64,000 bases of DNA. It comes from Diphasiastrum complanatum. Taxonomy: Eukaryota; Streptophyta; Lycopodiopsida; Lycopodiales; Lycopodiaceae. The translations under genes and the position numbers were made by a program. The stretch spans positions 17,990,149 to 18,054,148 of the forward strand of contig CM055106.1 in NCBI GenBank assembly GCA_029204225.1. Direction: 5' to 3'. Below are positions 1 to 10,879 of this stretch, in pieces. The notes under the pieces were generated by a model. It did no database searches. It was given only the letters and a program-made list of their open reading frames with translations, and had not been told where the DNA came from. Each line of letters starts with the position of its first letter. The stretch's first letter is position 1.

Positions 1-200
1 ATCAAAAGATGACCAGGTGGGCTAAGATCAATATGCTGAAGGAGGAATCTTGACGAGCACCAGTTCACAAGATGTCTGAGACCTTCAAGAATTATACCTT
101 GGACGACGTGGTAATTATGATGCCACAAGCCCAGCGAGAACCTGATCAAAGTCAGGCACCAGCGGAATAAGTCTTCGAAGGACCTGCGTGAACGCAACCC

Positions 201-401
201 ATGAACCTTGCCGAGCCAGGTGAAGAAGAAAAGACCGTATACGTGGGAGAGCAGTTAACGCCCACACAATTCAAAAGACTACGATCATTGCTGGTGGAGT
301 ACAAGGATTGTTTTGCCAGGAAAAGAAGAAAAGATCATATATGTGGGAGACCTGTTAACGCCCACACAATTCAAAAGACTACGATCATTGTTCTATTCTA
401 A
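201..401 (+). pseudogene. Ty3/gypsy pol scrap
   Basis: A short open stretch contains the phrase KRLRSLLVEYKDCFA. It resembles the start of the reverse-transcriptase segment of plant Ty3/gypsy polyproteins, where an L-x-EY-x-D-x-FA phrase precedes the RT core. No RT catalytic motif follows; the frame stops within 30 codons. The second half is a 100 bp tandem copy of the first (see the repeat entry), so the reading frame is partly self-duplicated. Flanking sequence shows no other gypsy domain. The family match rests on one short motif, so this is a tentative relic and not a working gene. Confidence 0.4.
215..390. repeat. 100 bp tandem duplication (76 bp core)
   Basis: Bases 215-290 recur at 315-390 with exactly 100 bp spacing and few mismatches. 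Both copies carry GTGGGAGA and the shared end TACGATCATTG. The duplication lies inside the gypsy-like scrap. Confidence 0.85.
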
Positions 402-1715
402 AAAAAAGTAGAATAAGCATTTCTGCTAATTCCAGATACATCACATGCACCTTGTATCACATTCGCATCCAAGTATGATTGAACCTTAATCAAAACAATC
501 TCTACAATTTCATTTTTTATTTTTTCAGACCGAGCATTTTTTATCATTTCCTTTGCTGACTTTCTTGGTAAAACATGACTTAAAGATGATCCAATGCATG
601 AACGATCTGTTAAATAGTTCTTTGCCACCAAACATGATTTGCAACAAACATATGAAACTCAAATTATGTTTAATAAATAAATAATCCATGTTATCAAGTA
701 CAAATCAAACTTAAATGACATATACAAATCAAAAAAACAGTTTATATGACAACATACTTGAATGCTCGAATTCTTTTTTTTTCTAATTGCCGCTATGTGT
801 AGATAAGTCATCAATATTCTTCATCGGTACTCTCTTTCTTCTTCTCTTCATCATTGCCTTATTGATAATTTTTATATCAATAGCAGATTTTAAACTTGAT
901 TTGATCCCCGAAGAGTAGTGACAGTAGCATTCAACTCTGACATAGCATTCTTGAGTGCATTGTTTTCAGCACTAGTGTCCATTGTTAAAGCTACAATCAT
1001 GTAAATGAATCAAACTACAGTAAATCAATATGAATCGATATAGCATTCCTTACTTTTGTAATGTTTATGTCACATTGAAAAATCGTCCCGCCTCATATTT
1101 CACTATAAGCATACAGTGATTTCAAAAGTTCTGCCTCTCCCGCTTCAGTTTTTGCATTGAGCACACCAAGATTCTTAGTCTTAATGCTCTAGTCCCGAAT
1201 TTTGGAATGAGCATGAAGAGAAGTTATTACATTTCATGCTTAACTAACCATTGTCTGAAGTCAACCATACTAGTTAAACGTCGGGCAAGGCCGAAAACTC
1301 AGAAAATGGCGACCAAAAGTTACTGATTTTCATTCTCTCTCTACGTAACCTCTCTCTAATTTGAAATTTCTTAAAGGGCCCATTTTGAGCCCATATTCTC
1401 CCTAATGGGGTGGAACTGAGCAAGGGAAAGTGGATTTCATCTAATACATACTCTAAATTTCGCTATATAAGGGTTGGATTTGAGTCATTTGTCACCTTTC
1501 TTAAGGAAGCTCTGCTCAAATTTCGACCAAATTTCCTAAGTTCTTCGAATGTGACCAAACTTCATACAAGCCATCATGTGCATACTCTGAACCCAGATAT
1601 GCGCTGCTGTTACTACCATCCAACTGTTGTTATTCACTTTTTTTCTCGTTTCCATCACTTTTTACCTTTCTCACTGTTTTTTCTACTTTTTCGCACTTTA
1701 ACAATCACTGCTAGT
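402..1715. other. no recognisable gene
   Basis: This AT-rich stretch has no supported gene. A 77-codon minus-strand frame at 398-631 (lysine-rich) and a 31-codon minus frame near 890-985 are open but match no family I know. Either could be a leftover exon of a decayed element. Confidence 0.5.
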
Positions 1716-4674
1716 ATGGCCTCCTCATCTTCTGACGACTCTGGCACCAAGCAGATGATCCAGCGAGAAATATCATTAGCCACCCAGATTTGGCCCTTGT
1801 ATTTTGAAGCCCAAATTAAACCATGGCTCCAGATTGCTGGCTCACTTCTTGAAGCAATGGGTTTTTACCCGGTGCTTTTCAGCTCAAACATCAACATGGG
1901 CCTCGCCCTTCACGCTTACGCCACCTAGAACGTGTTGAAGTCACGTTTTCACTTCCTATACCATGGTACCACATGTACAAGGTATGGATTAACGCGGACT
2001 TGATGGTCCGACAATTATGTTCAGTGACGCCAGCCCATCTCTCATTGTCAGGCAAAAGCCTTGATAAAACCTTTCATCACCCAGACTGCACCAGAAATTC
2101 CGATCCAAACTAACAACGGGTACCTGATAGAGGCTATCACGGAACCAGTCATTCAGGCGACTACACATGTGTTGAACAACTTTCTAGTTGTTTCAACATT
2201 TCGCAAGAATAGAATCCAGTCCACGCTGCTGAGTCAGATTGTGGAGTCTTTCCTGGGATTCTCTGGACCCACGGTCATGCCATACGATTGGCATGCCTTT
2301 CTCACCTACGAACTAACAATCTCCATCAAATCCAACAGACGTGAGCATATCACAACAGGCCCCCTGCTGTGTTACTTTCGCTGTGCACTTATCGAGGCGA
2401 AAGTGGGCGGCTTCCACTATTCCAGCCCTCTATCATCCATAGTGCCACACACAAACCTCTAGTATCCTCCATCTACCGCATCCACGTCTGCCCAACCTCC
2501 AGTTACTGACACGATGGCCAACAAAAGAATACGTGGCACTGCCCCTTCCTCCTCATCTCCACCTACCACTAGACGTCGTACGACCACCACCACACCAGTA
2601 ACAGCTCCAGCTTCTACCACCGCCACTTCCTCTTCTGTACAACTCCCTCCTCCTGTTTCTGTTGCCACTCCTCTTCCTTATGTTCCACCCACAACTGCTG
2701 CTTCTGTTTCCATTCCCATCTCTTCTGTTGATACTACTTCTACCTATGTTCCATTTTCTACCACCCCTTCCATTACTATCGCATCCTCCATTACTCCTGT
2801 TCCCATCGCTCTTCCTCTCCAGTTCAACCCTGTTGATTCTCAGTTGTCTCCGGACACCCTGACGTGGATGCAGGTCATCAACTTTTCACCACCACACCAG
2901 ACCTCTTTCGCCCCATCTTCTCCTTCTGTCCTCAACACCACCCTACAGTTTCCTTTGTTCCATCCATTCTCTTGTTTGGACAAACTGTCCCCATCCCTGT
3001 TTCCACTTATGTTCCTCTCACACCACCCCTTTCTCCATCAAAGGCTGTCAAGGGTGACCAACCGTCGCCTGATGATGTATTTGTACAAACAATTTTTATT
3101 CCATCACCAGATCGGACAGATTCCACCACCCTGAATGACAAAAGCTCACCAGAGAACCTCATTGAAGACAACAACGATGACACTGTATAGGCTGTCGGGG
3201 CCACTACCACACGAGCCCCTACAAACGCCAATGTACTGGCTGTTCCAACGGACTTAACGATGGCCTAACAAGCCTTGGGAATATTCAACCAAGACGCGGT
3301 AGTAGCCAGGGCATCATTGGACAGCCGAGTACTCCATTTGGCAATGAACAACACCAAGCTACAAGCAAAAATCACGAAGCTGCAGCAAGACCTCATGATT
3401 GCTCAACAACACGAACAAGACGGGCACCAGGAGATCACAAAGCCGTAGCAGAAGGAGGATGGCCTTAACCAGTATATCCATACCTCTCCAAAGCGTTGAC
3501 AGATGTCTCCACCAATGTGCGGGAGCTTTAGTCTGAAGCATCCCAATGGCTTGTCCCCCTCTAGGTGCAACTCCAGATCTATGAAGCAGAAAATATGCAC
3601 TTGGGGGCAAAGGTACAAGCCCTGCAAAGCGAAAAACTCGCTTGGTTAGCTCAACCCGCACCTAAATCAAGGCCACTCTCTCAAGCAACAATGAACTTTT
3701 CAGACATCAGGTGCAAGTTTATAGCCAAACTCTGAACAACTACCAGACGGAGTTCGACAAATACCAAGCCAGCACAACTCAAGAGCTCGCCCAGGCCAAA
3801 TAAGCGCTCAAGGCTTGTCAACAATTTATGAAAAAGAAGGCTCAACCAACCCCGGTGGTGATTCCAATGCCACCTCTCTTTGATGCTACACAAGCAAGCA
3901 TGAGCCATAGGACCAAGGCCAGCAGACAGTAGGAGCAATAGGTCAGGATTAGGGGTCGGGCATGAAAGACCAAGGACCTCCTGATACTGGATCTAAGTAG
4001 CAGGACCAAAGCCAAGACACGGGTCCCAACCATAGCCACAAGGAAGGACAAGCCTCATCATCACGAGGCTCGCGCACTATATCTGCCAACCGGGCTTTCA
4101 GATGCCCCAAGTCTATGGAGGAGAAAATCAACGAGTTCTTATCCAAATCTCCCCACGAGTCTTCAAGAGGAGGTTGGCAGATATCCTTCTCAGTGCAAAC
4201 CATCAAGGAAAACGAGCTGCAGACACTCCCCGCCCTCTTACCACAACTTGAGTGGCGTCAGCAGCTTTTCAAACGTGACCCTGCAGCCATTAGGGCTTAT
4301 GTGACCAGTCCTCAGCAACTGCGGGTAAATGCCCATTTCCTGCCATGGCTACAACGAACCAAATGGGTGGAATGCAGCACCCCAATGGACAAATCACAGT
4401 CAACAACTGTAATTGGCCAAAGATCAACTCCGAGCATGGCTGGACAATGACTATACATGCTCAAAGGGCTCTCAGCAAATTTTCCACGGAGTATTTCAAT
4501 TGCCCAGATCCAACAGTCCGCGCAACCGCAACTTACGTCCGGGACTTGGAGTATCTGATGACCATCGATACCAAGTGGGATAATTTTCTCCCATCCATCT
4601 GTTTTGATTCAAATAAAGCATTGGCCTCAGATCGCGTGGAGGATCAGCTGCCAATCGCTCATGTATATTACTGA
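1716..4674 (+). pseudogene. decayed 3 kb coding region, family unknown
   Basis: Successive plus-strand frames read as one former protein. It starts MASSSSDDSGTKQMIQ (1716) and continues in the same frame through 2061-2462 and 2514-3134, broken only by stops, so these were probably one frame. From about 2864 the sense shifts frame. A Ser/Thr/Pro-rich linker covers 2514-3190. A Leu/Gln-rich stretch (ALGIFNQDAVV.. to ..QQDLMIAQQHEQDG, about 3265-3450) looks like a coiled coil, and a second lies near 3560-3660. The tail (4345-4674) ends in HVYY. At least five stops and several frameshifts are present. I do not recognise the family. The layout of conserved N-terminal block, low-complexity linker and coiled coil could suit a retroelement gag or a plant-specific host gene. 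An LTR fragment follows 145 bp downstream. Confidence 0.5.
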
Positions 4675-4818
4675 GCCGGCCTTTTGGGCCACCCCTGGAC
4701 GAGCCGCTTTCAGGCTTCGATCGATCAACGATGGATCAACCAACGACGAGCCAAGCGCTCTCTTTATTGAACCGGCAGAGTGCCGAGGGACCGGCACTAC
4801 TTCAGGCCATGGGTCCTA

Positions 4819-5073
4819 TTGGGGGTATTCCCAACATAGAGCGAATAAAAGAAAATGAGTCAATAAATGTGTTGCGAGGGCATGGCTTCCTGCGCACATA
4901 AGCCCATGGCCCAATGAGCACGCAAGGCGATTGTAAATAGAAATAATGGAGTTGGGCCCCTTGTAATTAAAATAAAACTTGAGAGGCCCAAAGTCATTTT
5001 AAGATTATAAGTCTATTATTTTAGAGTTGGGTCCAACTTGGGCTCACATGAATCTTGTGAATTCTAATGTACA
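4819..5073 (+). mobile_element. truncated LTR, copy 1 (partner at 59199)
   Basis: This 255 bp segment begins TTGGGGGTATTCCCAACA and matches 59199-59451 in the same orientation, with few substitutions and small indels. At 59197 the match is preceded by TG, giving TGTTGGGGG..., a typical copia-type LTR start. The match stops abruptly at 5073, so this copy has lost its 3' part. No internal element sequence adjoins it. Confidence 0.7.
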
Positions 5074-5199
5074 ACCGTTGCACAAATGGCAAAATATATG
5101 GGTCAGTCTCAGATTTTGCTTTAGGACCGGGCACTCGATCGCTGTATGGTTTTGTGTGCATACTGAACACCATACATTTTTACGTCGGGGATACCAAAA

Positions 5200-5879
5200 C
5201 CTCTTTTGTTTTGGTAGATTTGGCGTTGCTGCTACAGCTCCTTGTAAGGCTTTCAGTTTTTGATCAAACTACGCCGTAAGCTGCTCCATTTGCTGTTTGT
5301 GTAATTTTTTCCTCTGTTCCAGCAGCAGTTCTGTGGATAGAGTGGACGCAGTTGATGATGATGATGCTATCGAGGGAGTAGGAGTATAGATGGATGGATA
5401 TTCGTCATTTGATCCCTCATCCTCTTCTCTGATGGCATCCTCCATAGCTTTGTAGCGTATTGCTCCTGTCGTTTCAATTCTCTCCTGATGCTATGTGGTA
5501 GTCCTGTTGGGAACCACATGATCACTGCATGATCGGGAGTTAAGGCTGCACTACAATCGGATCGTAGATGTTTGACCCGTTCAATATAGTCCTTGACCCT
5601 TTCTCTTTTTCTCATTTTGACCTTGCTGAGCAGGAAAAATGGGTCTTCTAGGAACTTCTTTGGTTTAAAGCGCGTGATGAGAGCCGCTTTAACCGCTTCC
5701 CAGGTGGATTTTTCTTCCTCTAACAGATTGAAAAACCAATCTTGAATCACCGCTACTAGTGACATGGGGAACATCAACTTCTCTGCAGGTGTCCGATCGC
5801 CGTAGATTTCACAAGCTTGCTCATAGATCTGGAAGAAATGGATGAGATTTGATGATTTGTCGTATTTTGGTATCTCCAT
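5200..5879 (-). pseudogene. Ty3/gypsy gag relic 1
   Basis: The minus-strand frame 5879-5367 encodes 170 residues of a retrotransposon gag (Retrotrans_gag type). It runs from MEIPKYDKSSNLIHFFQIYEQ through W-F-x-L and W-E-A-V-K-A-A-L-I-T-R-F to R-V-K-D-Y-I-E-R-V. These phrases mark the capsid core that packs element RNA in cytoplasmic particles. Past the stop, 5367-5200 still reads as the tail (HKQQMEQLTA, then DQKLKAL), which recurs as HKQQMEEI..EQKLKAL in relic 2 at 8500-8712. No zinc knuckle, protease or pol follows, because an LTR fragment ends at 5073. The primer site and LTR at 7886-8270 sit upstream on the same strand and probably belong to this element. It is truncated and nonfunctional. 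Confidence 0.8.
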
Positions 5880-5979
5880 TCAAGGTTCCCTCCAGACTGC
5901 TTGCAAGGGAGCGACAGGTACTGGTTGACCCATTGGATCCATTGGCACTGGTTTCGATTTTGTCTCTTACTGCACAACT

Positions 5980-7159
5980 ACTAATCTGGGAAGGTGTGGT
6001 GCTTGATTCGATGTCCTTCTTGTTACTGATCGTCCAGATCTCAAATTCATCTGATGGTGGGGTCCAAGATAGTTGGATCTTGCTTGTACAATGGAATGCA
6101 CTCTAGATCTTAAGAATCTGATCAATCTGATTGGTTGGAAGTGAAAATTAGGCCCTTATGATGTTTCCCTTGATAACTTTTTACTCCTTGCACTGATTGA
6201 CCTGAGATTTTGACATTAGTTGGATCTGGTGCAGATCCTTGCACTGATGTAGTCTGCGAGGGTTCTCTGGTGTGAGGGTTGGTTGTGCGAGGATTCTCTA
6301 GCTATTTTGCAGACAAATTTTTTTTGATATCTCTCAGATTATTGGGAAGTAACTCTCGCAAGGATCACAGGAGCTGAATCTGGCCTGGATCTGACTCTAA
6401 AAATCTCTACGAGAGTTAACTCTCGCAAGAAGTAAAAATTTCACTGTTTGTGAGGGTCCAAGACCACTAATTTGGCTTGATCTTCACCAATACTCAGTAC
6501 TAACTCTCGCAAGCTTCATCACTAATGGAAATTGACATTCTGGATCGATTGAAATGGTCTGCGATATTCTCTCTGAAAGGATTTGCTGGATTTTTACTTT
6601 TTAGTAACTTTTTAGCACTTAAACCCAATTTTATGCTCACTGGAATCAAACTAACTCTCGCAGACTCTTCTGTCTCCTGGTCTCATTGAGATGAAACTTC
6701 AGAATTCTCTGCGAGGGTTGTTGCCCACTAGAACTGAAAATTTTAGTGTCTTCAAGGGTTCTTTGATATTTTGCCGTCTTTTTTCCACAGGGAACTCTCG
6801 CAAAGACACTTGGACAATGAACTAACTCTCGCAAGCTTCTCTATGTCCTGCTCTCACTGAGATGGAACTTCAGAGGGCTCTGCGAGAGTTCTTATGAAGA
6901 TTTGAATTTTTTTGAATTTTTATGATTTTTTTCTCTGATTTTTTGTTTAGGATTCTCCTCAGCCTCAGATGCTCTGCTTTAAAGCCTAGCTTCTGAGCCT
7001 AAGAAGAATATAAATACTAACTTCATTTTCCTTTTTAGACATACACAGATCTGACGGGTCTGAACGTGCACACATATTCAGATTTTCATGTCTACAGGCA
7101 CAAACGTTGTAGTATAATCATCCAGCCTGTCAGAGGATGACTGCAAGGTCTCGACACTT
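5980..7159 (-). other. long leader of gypsy element, motif-rich
   Basis: No gene is visible between gag relic 1 and its primer site. From about 6245 the sequence is studded with AACTCTCGCA and its complement TGCGAGGGTT, the series continuing past the inserted LTR to 7615. Copies occur near 6258, 6290, 6352, 6415, 6503, 6652, 6710, 6792, 6822, 6881, 7531 and 7590. Spacing is irregular, so this is not a simple tandem array. As the RNA leader of the element it could form hairpins; that is inference. Confidence 0.5.
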
Positions 7160-7508
7160 TGTGGCATCCTAGTGGCATTTCCACATTACACAAATTACAA
7201 GTGGAAATATGATCTCCACAAGATGTCACCATCAAAAGGTGGCTCAATCTACTTTTCTAAGAGGGGCCTACTTGCATTTATTACCTTGCCTAGAAATACT
7301 AGTTCCTACATGGTCATTCCATCTTCGGGATTCACCATGAGACTTACACGGTTTCCACTTGACAGTATTAACTAGTATTCCTCGGCTCTCATACTCGGCT
7401 CTCAGTCTTCATTCGTCTCGTCTTCTCAAGACATCCTCGGTCTAAGGTGAGAGGTGCTCGTGGGTAGCTCTGCCCGAGTATCTTGAGGATTCATCAAAAT
7501 CAGCCAAT
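7160..7508 (+). mobile_element. solo LTR-like insertion, copy A
   Basis: This 349 bp unit starts TGTGGCATCCTAGTGGC and ends near AATCAGCCAA. It matches 32011-32362 in reverse orientation at close to 90 percent by eye. Its TG start, the CCAACA end of the other copy and its size suit a solo LTR or a TRIM element. No primer site or polypurine tract adjoins it. It interrupts the gypsy leader, so it inserted later. Confidence 0.6.
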
Positions 7509-7885
7509 ATTTTTGCAATCTGCTTGGAACTAACTCTCGCAGGCTTCTATGCAGGTCTGGGACAGTACCTTGGAGCTGCTGCCAGTCGTGTGAGGGTTAA
7601 CTCTCACTGGTTTTGGAGAAAACAAAATCTAATGGAAAATTTGGCTCTTTTCCCTCCAAAATGCAGATTGGTGTGTTTTTTTGGTTTTGTTACTGGTTGG
7701 TTTGGATTTCAAGCCCTTAGAGGCTGTTCAGGGCCTCTTCTACCCTCTCACACTCCTCCGCTAGCTGTGAACAGTCCAAACACCAAAAAATACAAAAAAC
7801 TAACTCCAAATACCCAAAAATCTACCTAAAACTACTCCAAAAAACAAGAAATAGCTAAAATGCAACTATACTAGTTAGTGGAAGC

Positions 7886-7906
7886 CTATCCCCGGCAACG
7901 GCACCA
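7886..7906 (-). promoter_or_regulatory. tRNA-Asp-type primer binding site
   Basis: On the minus strand this reads TGGTGCCGTTGCCGGGGATA. It matches the complement of the plant tRNA-Asp 3' end (TGGCGCCGTTGCCGGGGA) with one mismatch. It sits one base after an LTR-like end (...CCTACA) and upstream of gag relic 1 on the same strand. tRNA-Asp priming is known in some plant Ty3/gypsy lineages. Confidence 0.8.
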
Positions 7907-7908
7907 CT

Positions 7909-8262
7909 GTAGGGTCAAAGATCTTGCATCGTAGTAGCCCTCCCGCCTGTCAACAAGTGCTAGAACACTGGATAGGTGCCTAGCTATAAATAGATGGTAC
8001 TTCTAGATAATTCTCTACTTTTTCTCTAACTCTATCACCACTAACACTACACACCCCTAGCTCTACTCCACTAAACTAACATTCATCATGATCTTGTGAA
8101 GGAGAAGAATAGAATAGAAGAGAGGAAGAGAGTAATAGAGAGAAGGTGGAGAGAGAGAGTGAGGAACTCAAATGCTCCTTGTGCTTGCTAATGCAAAAAT
8201 TGTAACTATGGAAACCAAAAACTTGCAAACTTGAGAGCAAAAGGAAAACACAATCAAGCACA
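7909..8262 (-). mobile_element. probable 5' LTR of gypsy relic 1
   Basis: The minus-strand 3' edge is fixed at 7909 by the primer site (ends CCTACA, spacer G, then TGGTGCC). A TATA-like CTATTTATAG lies at about 7983-7993 on the minus strand. The far edge is inferred from where gag relic 2 coding begins (8263). No second LTR copy was found to confirm the limits. Confidence 0.5.
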
Positions 8263-9350
8263 TTAGCAAGTAGTGAATAGCAAATGAGGATGCTTCTCTC
8301 CAAAATTTGTCCTGACCGGGTGGTTTGGCAAAGCCATACGTTGTTGTTGTGGTGGTCGTCCCAGTCTATTCAGCATATTAGTAGCTCCTTGATGATAAGC
8401 TTGCAATGTCTGAAATTGAGCTCTCCTTTGCTGGATCACCCTTGGATTGTATGGGCAATATGCGGTATCATGTGATCTTGCATTGCATAGATGGCAGCAC
8501 CTTGGTGGCTACCTTTGCTTCAGTATTAGGCATTCATTGGTTGTGTGATTTTGAGTACAGATAGGACACCATACATTGTCTTGCCTCGGATACTGTTGTT
8601 GTCGATCCTCTTGCATCTTTGCTAGAAGTTGGAGGGCCTTCAACTTTTGTTCAAATTGCACTACAATCTCTTCCATTTGTTGTTTATGCATTTTCTCCAT
8701 ATGTTCTAACATGGATTCCGTTGAGTTTGACGAAGACGTAAAAGCCGTAGAAGATTCGAGATTTTATCCTGACATGTAAGGGCTGGCTCTCGATTTGGAA
8801 TCATCATCTGAGGCCTCACCCTCTTCCCGGATTGCTTCTTCCATTGCATACTATATTGTGGCATATTGTTCCCGATGTTTGAGTCCCTTCGTATGCTCTT
8901 GGGCAATTTGGCCAGGAACGGGTCTAAATTGCACTTTGATCTCAATGTGATCTCGCACTCTTTCTTTCTTTTCCATTTTGATTTTGTTCAGTAGTAGGAA
9001 TAAATCTTCTGAGAAATCTTGTGATCAAAGCTGCTTTTACCACCTCGTAGTCTGTTCGTTCTTATGACGTCTGCTTGAAGAAGCAATCTAAAGCCGCACT
9101 TGTCAGGGACATTGGAAACAACTTCAGCTTCTCTGCTGGGTTTCACTATATAGATCTTACATGCTTGCCCATAGATCTTCAATAGTATGATTGGACCGAT
9201 AGATCCATAAAATTTGGGAAATTCCAACATGAGAGATCTTCTGATCGCCTAAGTGGTACTATTGGCATGGGAATGTCTTTGGTCGGATCTCTTCTACTGC
9301 TACGTGATGTGGCTCTGGATTCTCGGTAGATAACCTTCTACTAGATCTCA
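8263..9350 (-). pseudogene. Ty3/gypsy gag relic 2 with two zinc knuckles
   Basis: This second gag copy is related to that at 5200-5879. Minus-strand blocks in order are 9230-8988 (FPKFYGS..IYGQACKIY), 8945-8706 (LAKLPKSIRRDS) and 8712-8509 (HMEKMHKQQMEEIVVQFEQK). One in-frame stop near 8507 is then followed by open coding to 8263. Two CCHC-like knuckles are seen: CPICTQNHTTNEC (three residues instead of four before His) and CHLCNARSHDTAYC (canonical CX2CX4HX4C). Knuckles bind element RNA during packaging. A frameshift separates 8945 from 8712. No protease or pol follows; coding ends where the LTR of relic 1 begins, suggesting that relic 1 inserted here or that a deletion joined the two. Confidence 0.75.
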
Positions 9351-10330
9351 ATGTCATTCACCATGCATACTTGATACAGACTGGAGGCTTATGACAACAA
9401 TGGATCCAAGTCTTGTTTGGATTATGATCAGTAGTTGATGATAGAAAGAGATGAGAAACGTGAACAATAGACAAATTTTACTGGACAACAATTGAGTGAA
9501 TGATGAGAGAGATGGATGGATGTCGCACAGATTCAGATGTATCTCAAAAAAATGGATGATGTAACATCGTAGATGGTAACAACAATGAGTGATAGATGAC
9601 AACGATGGTTCCAGTGTAGGTGGGGTCCGGGGCCTCCTCGTTGAGGTCCCAACGGGTGGGGTTTGGGGCATCCCTAGTGATGCCCCAGTGCAGGGTCTGG
9701 GAGACTACCCTGGCCCCCAGCACTGAATGGTATCACTTGTGTAGGATTGAACAAGTATTTCGCAGGTTAAGTCACTGATATATGTAACAAATTTTTTGGA
9801 TTAAAAAAAAAAATTCTTAGGAACTTTTGCCTGACTGATATGTGAATTATTATAGTATATTGCCACTTTAGAGAGCTCGACGAAGGTTCTGGTTGGCGAA
9901 CGATGTCTGGCAAGGATTCAAACAGCTAGGAACCTTTGCCTAGATACTTATTATTTTTTAGTAATCTTTGCCTACTTCATAGTTACTCCAGAACAATGTT
10001 TTATGACTATTCTAATCTCAATGAAGGTTAATGCCCTGGCGAAGGTTTAGAAAGATTAGTCGCGAGATTAGAGGACTTAGATGCACTTTTGGAGACTGGA
10101 AACCTTCGCCTGACTTTTACAATATTAACAAATTAACCTTGGTCGACTTCACCGAGACTAGAAAATAGGGAAAAGTACCTTTTGACAAACTGACAAAATT
10201 TGGCAGTGTTAGATTTCTTATGCTCAGCCTTAAACAAATCGTTCAAGTAATGAGCATCCTGAAAATCGAAGGCTGACTACATGTTTTTGGACCTTCACAT
10301 TTTTCCTTTAAAGATTTTTTTTTGCCTTAA
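9351..10330. other. no recognisable gene
   Basis: No gene is supported. A GC-rich patch at 9600-9720 contains the near-palindrome GGGGCATCCCTAGTGATGCC. From 9820 the phrase GAACCTTCGCC or GGAACCTTTGCC recurs, grading into the array at 10330. Confidence 0.5.
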
Positions 10331-10860
10331 CCATTTTTTAGGCACCTTCGCCTTCTTTGCACTTTAGCGAAAAATGCGACACAGTGGCCAAGTGGCCAAA
10401 ATGCCTTGGAAACCATTTCTAAGGCACCTTCGCCATTTTTCGCCTTTTTCGCCCCTTCGCGAAAAATGCGACAAAGTGATTAGAATGCCTTAGAAATCAT
10501 TTTAAGGCACTTTTGGCTTTTTCGGCATTTTCGCTGTCTTAAATCTAAGGCAACTTCTGTTTTTCGTTGTCTTTAGTCTAAGGCACCTTTGTGTTCTTCG
10601 TTGCTTTTAGTCTAAGGTTCTTTTCTGCTTTTTTGCCTTTTTCGCTGCCTTAAATCTAAGGCACCTTCTGTTTTTCACTGCCTTTAGTCTAAGGCACCTT
10701 CGCCTTCTTTGCTGCCTTTAGTCCAAGACACTTTTTCGGCTTTTTCGCCTTCTTCACTGCCTTACATCTAAGGGCACCTTCGGGATTTACAAACCTTTAG
10801 TCTAAGGACACCTTCAGGAGTTCAGTCTAAGGGCACCTTCGGGATTTTTTTTGGCTTTTT
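10330..10860. repeat. degenerate minisatellite, AGTCTAAGGCACCTTCGCC
   Basis: About ten diverged units carry TAGTCTAAGGCACCTTCGCC followed by a T-rich TTTTTCGCTGCC spacer. Unit length varies from about 35 to 60 bp, and units mix TAGTCTAAGG with AAATCTAAGG. No open frame runs through it. Confidence 0.7.
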
Positions 10861-10879
10861 TGCGTTTTTGCTACAGACC

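Noticed and set aside
7886-7906. tRNA-Asp gene fragment
   Set aside because: Only the acceptor and T-stem 3' end matches, and it sits at the right distance from an LTR edge and gag, so it is a primer binding site.
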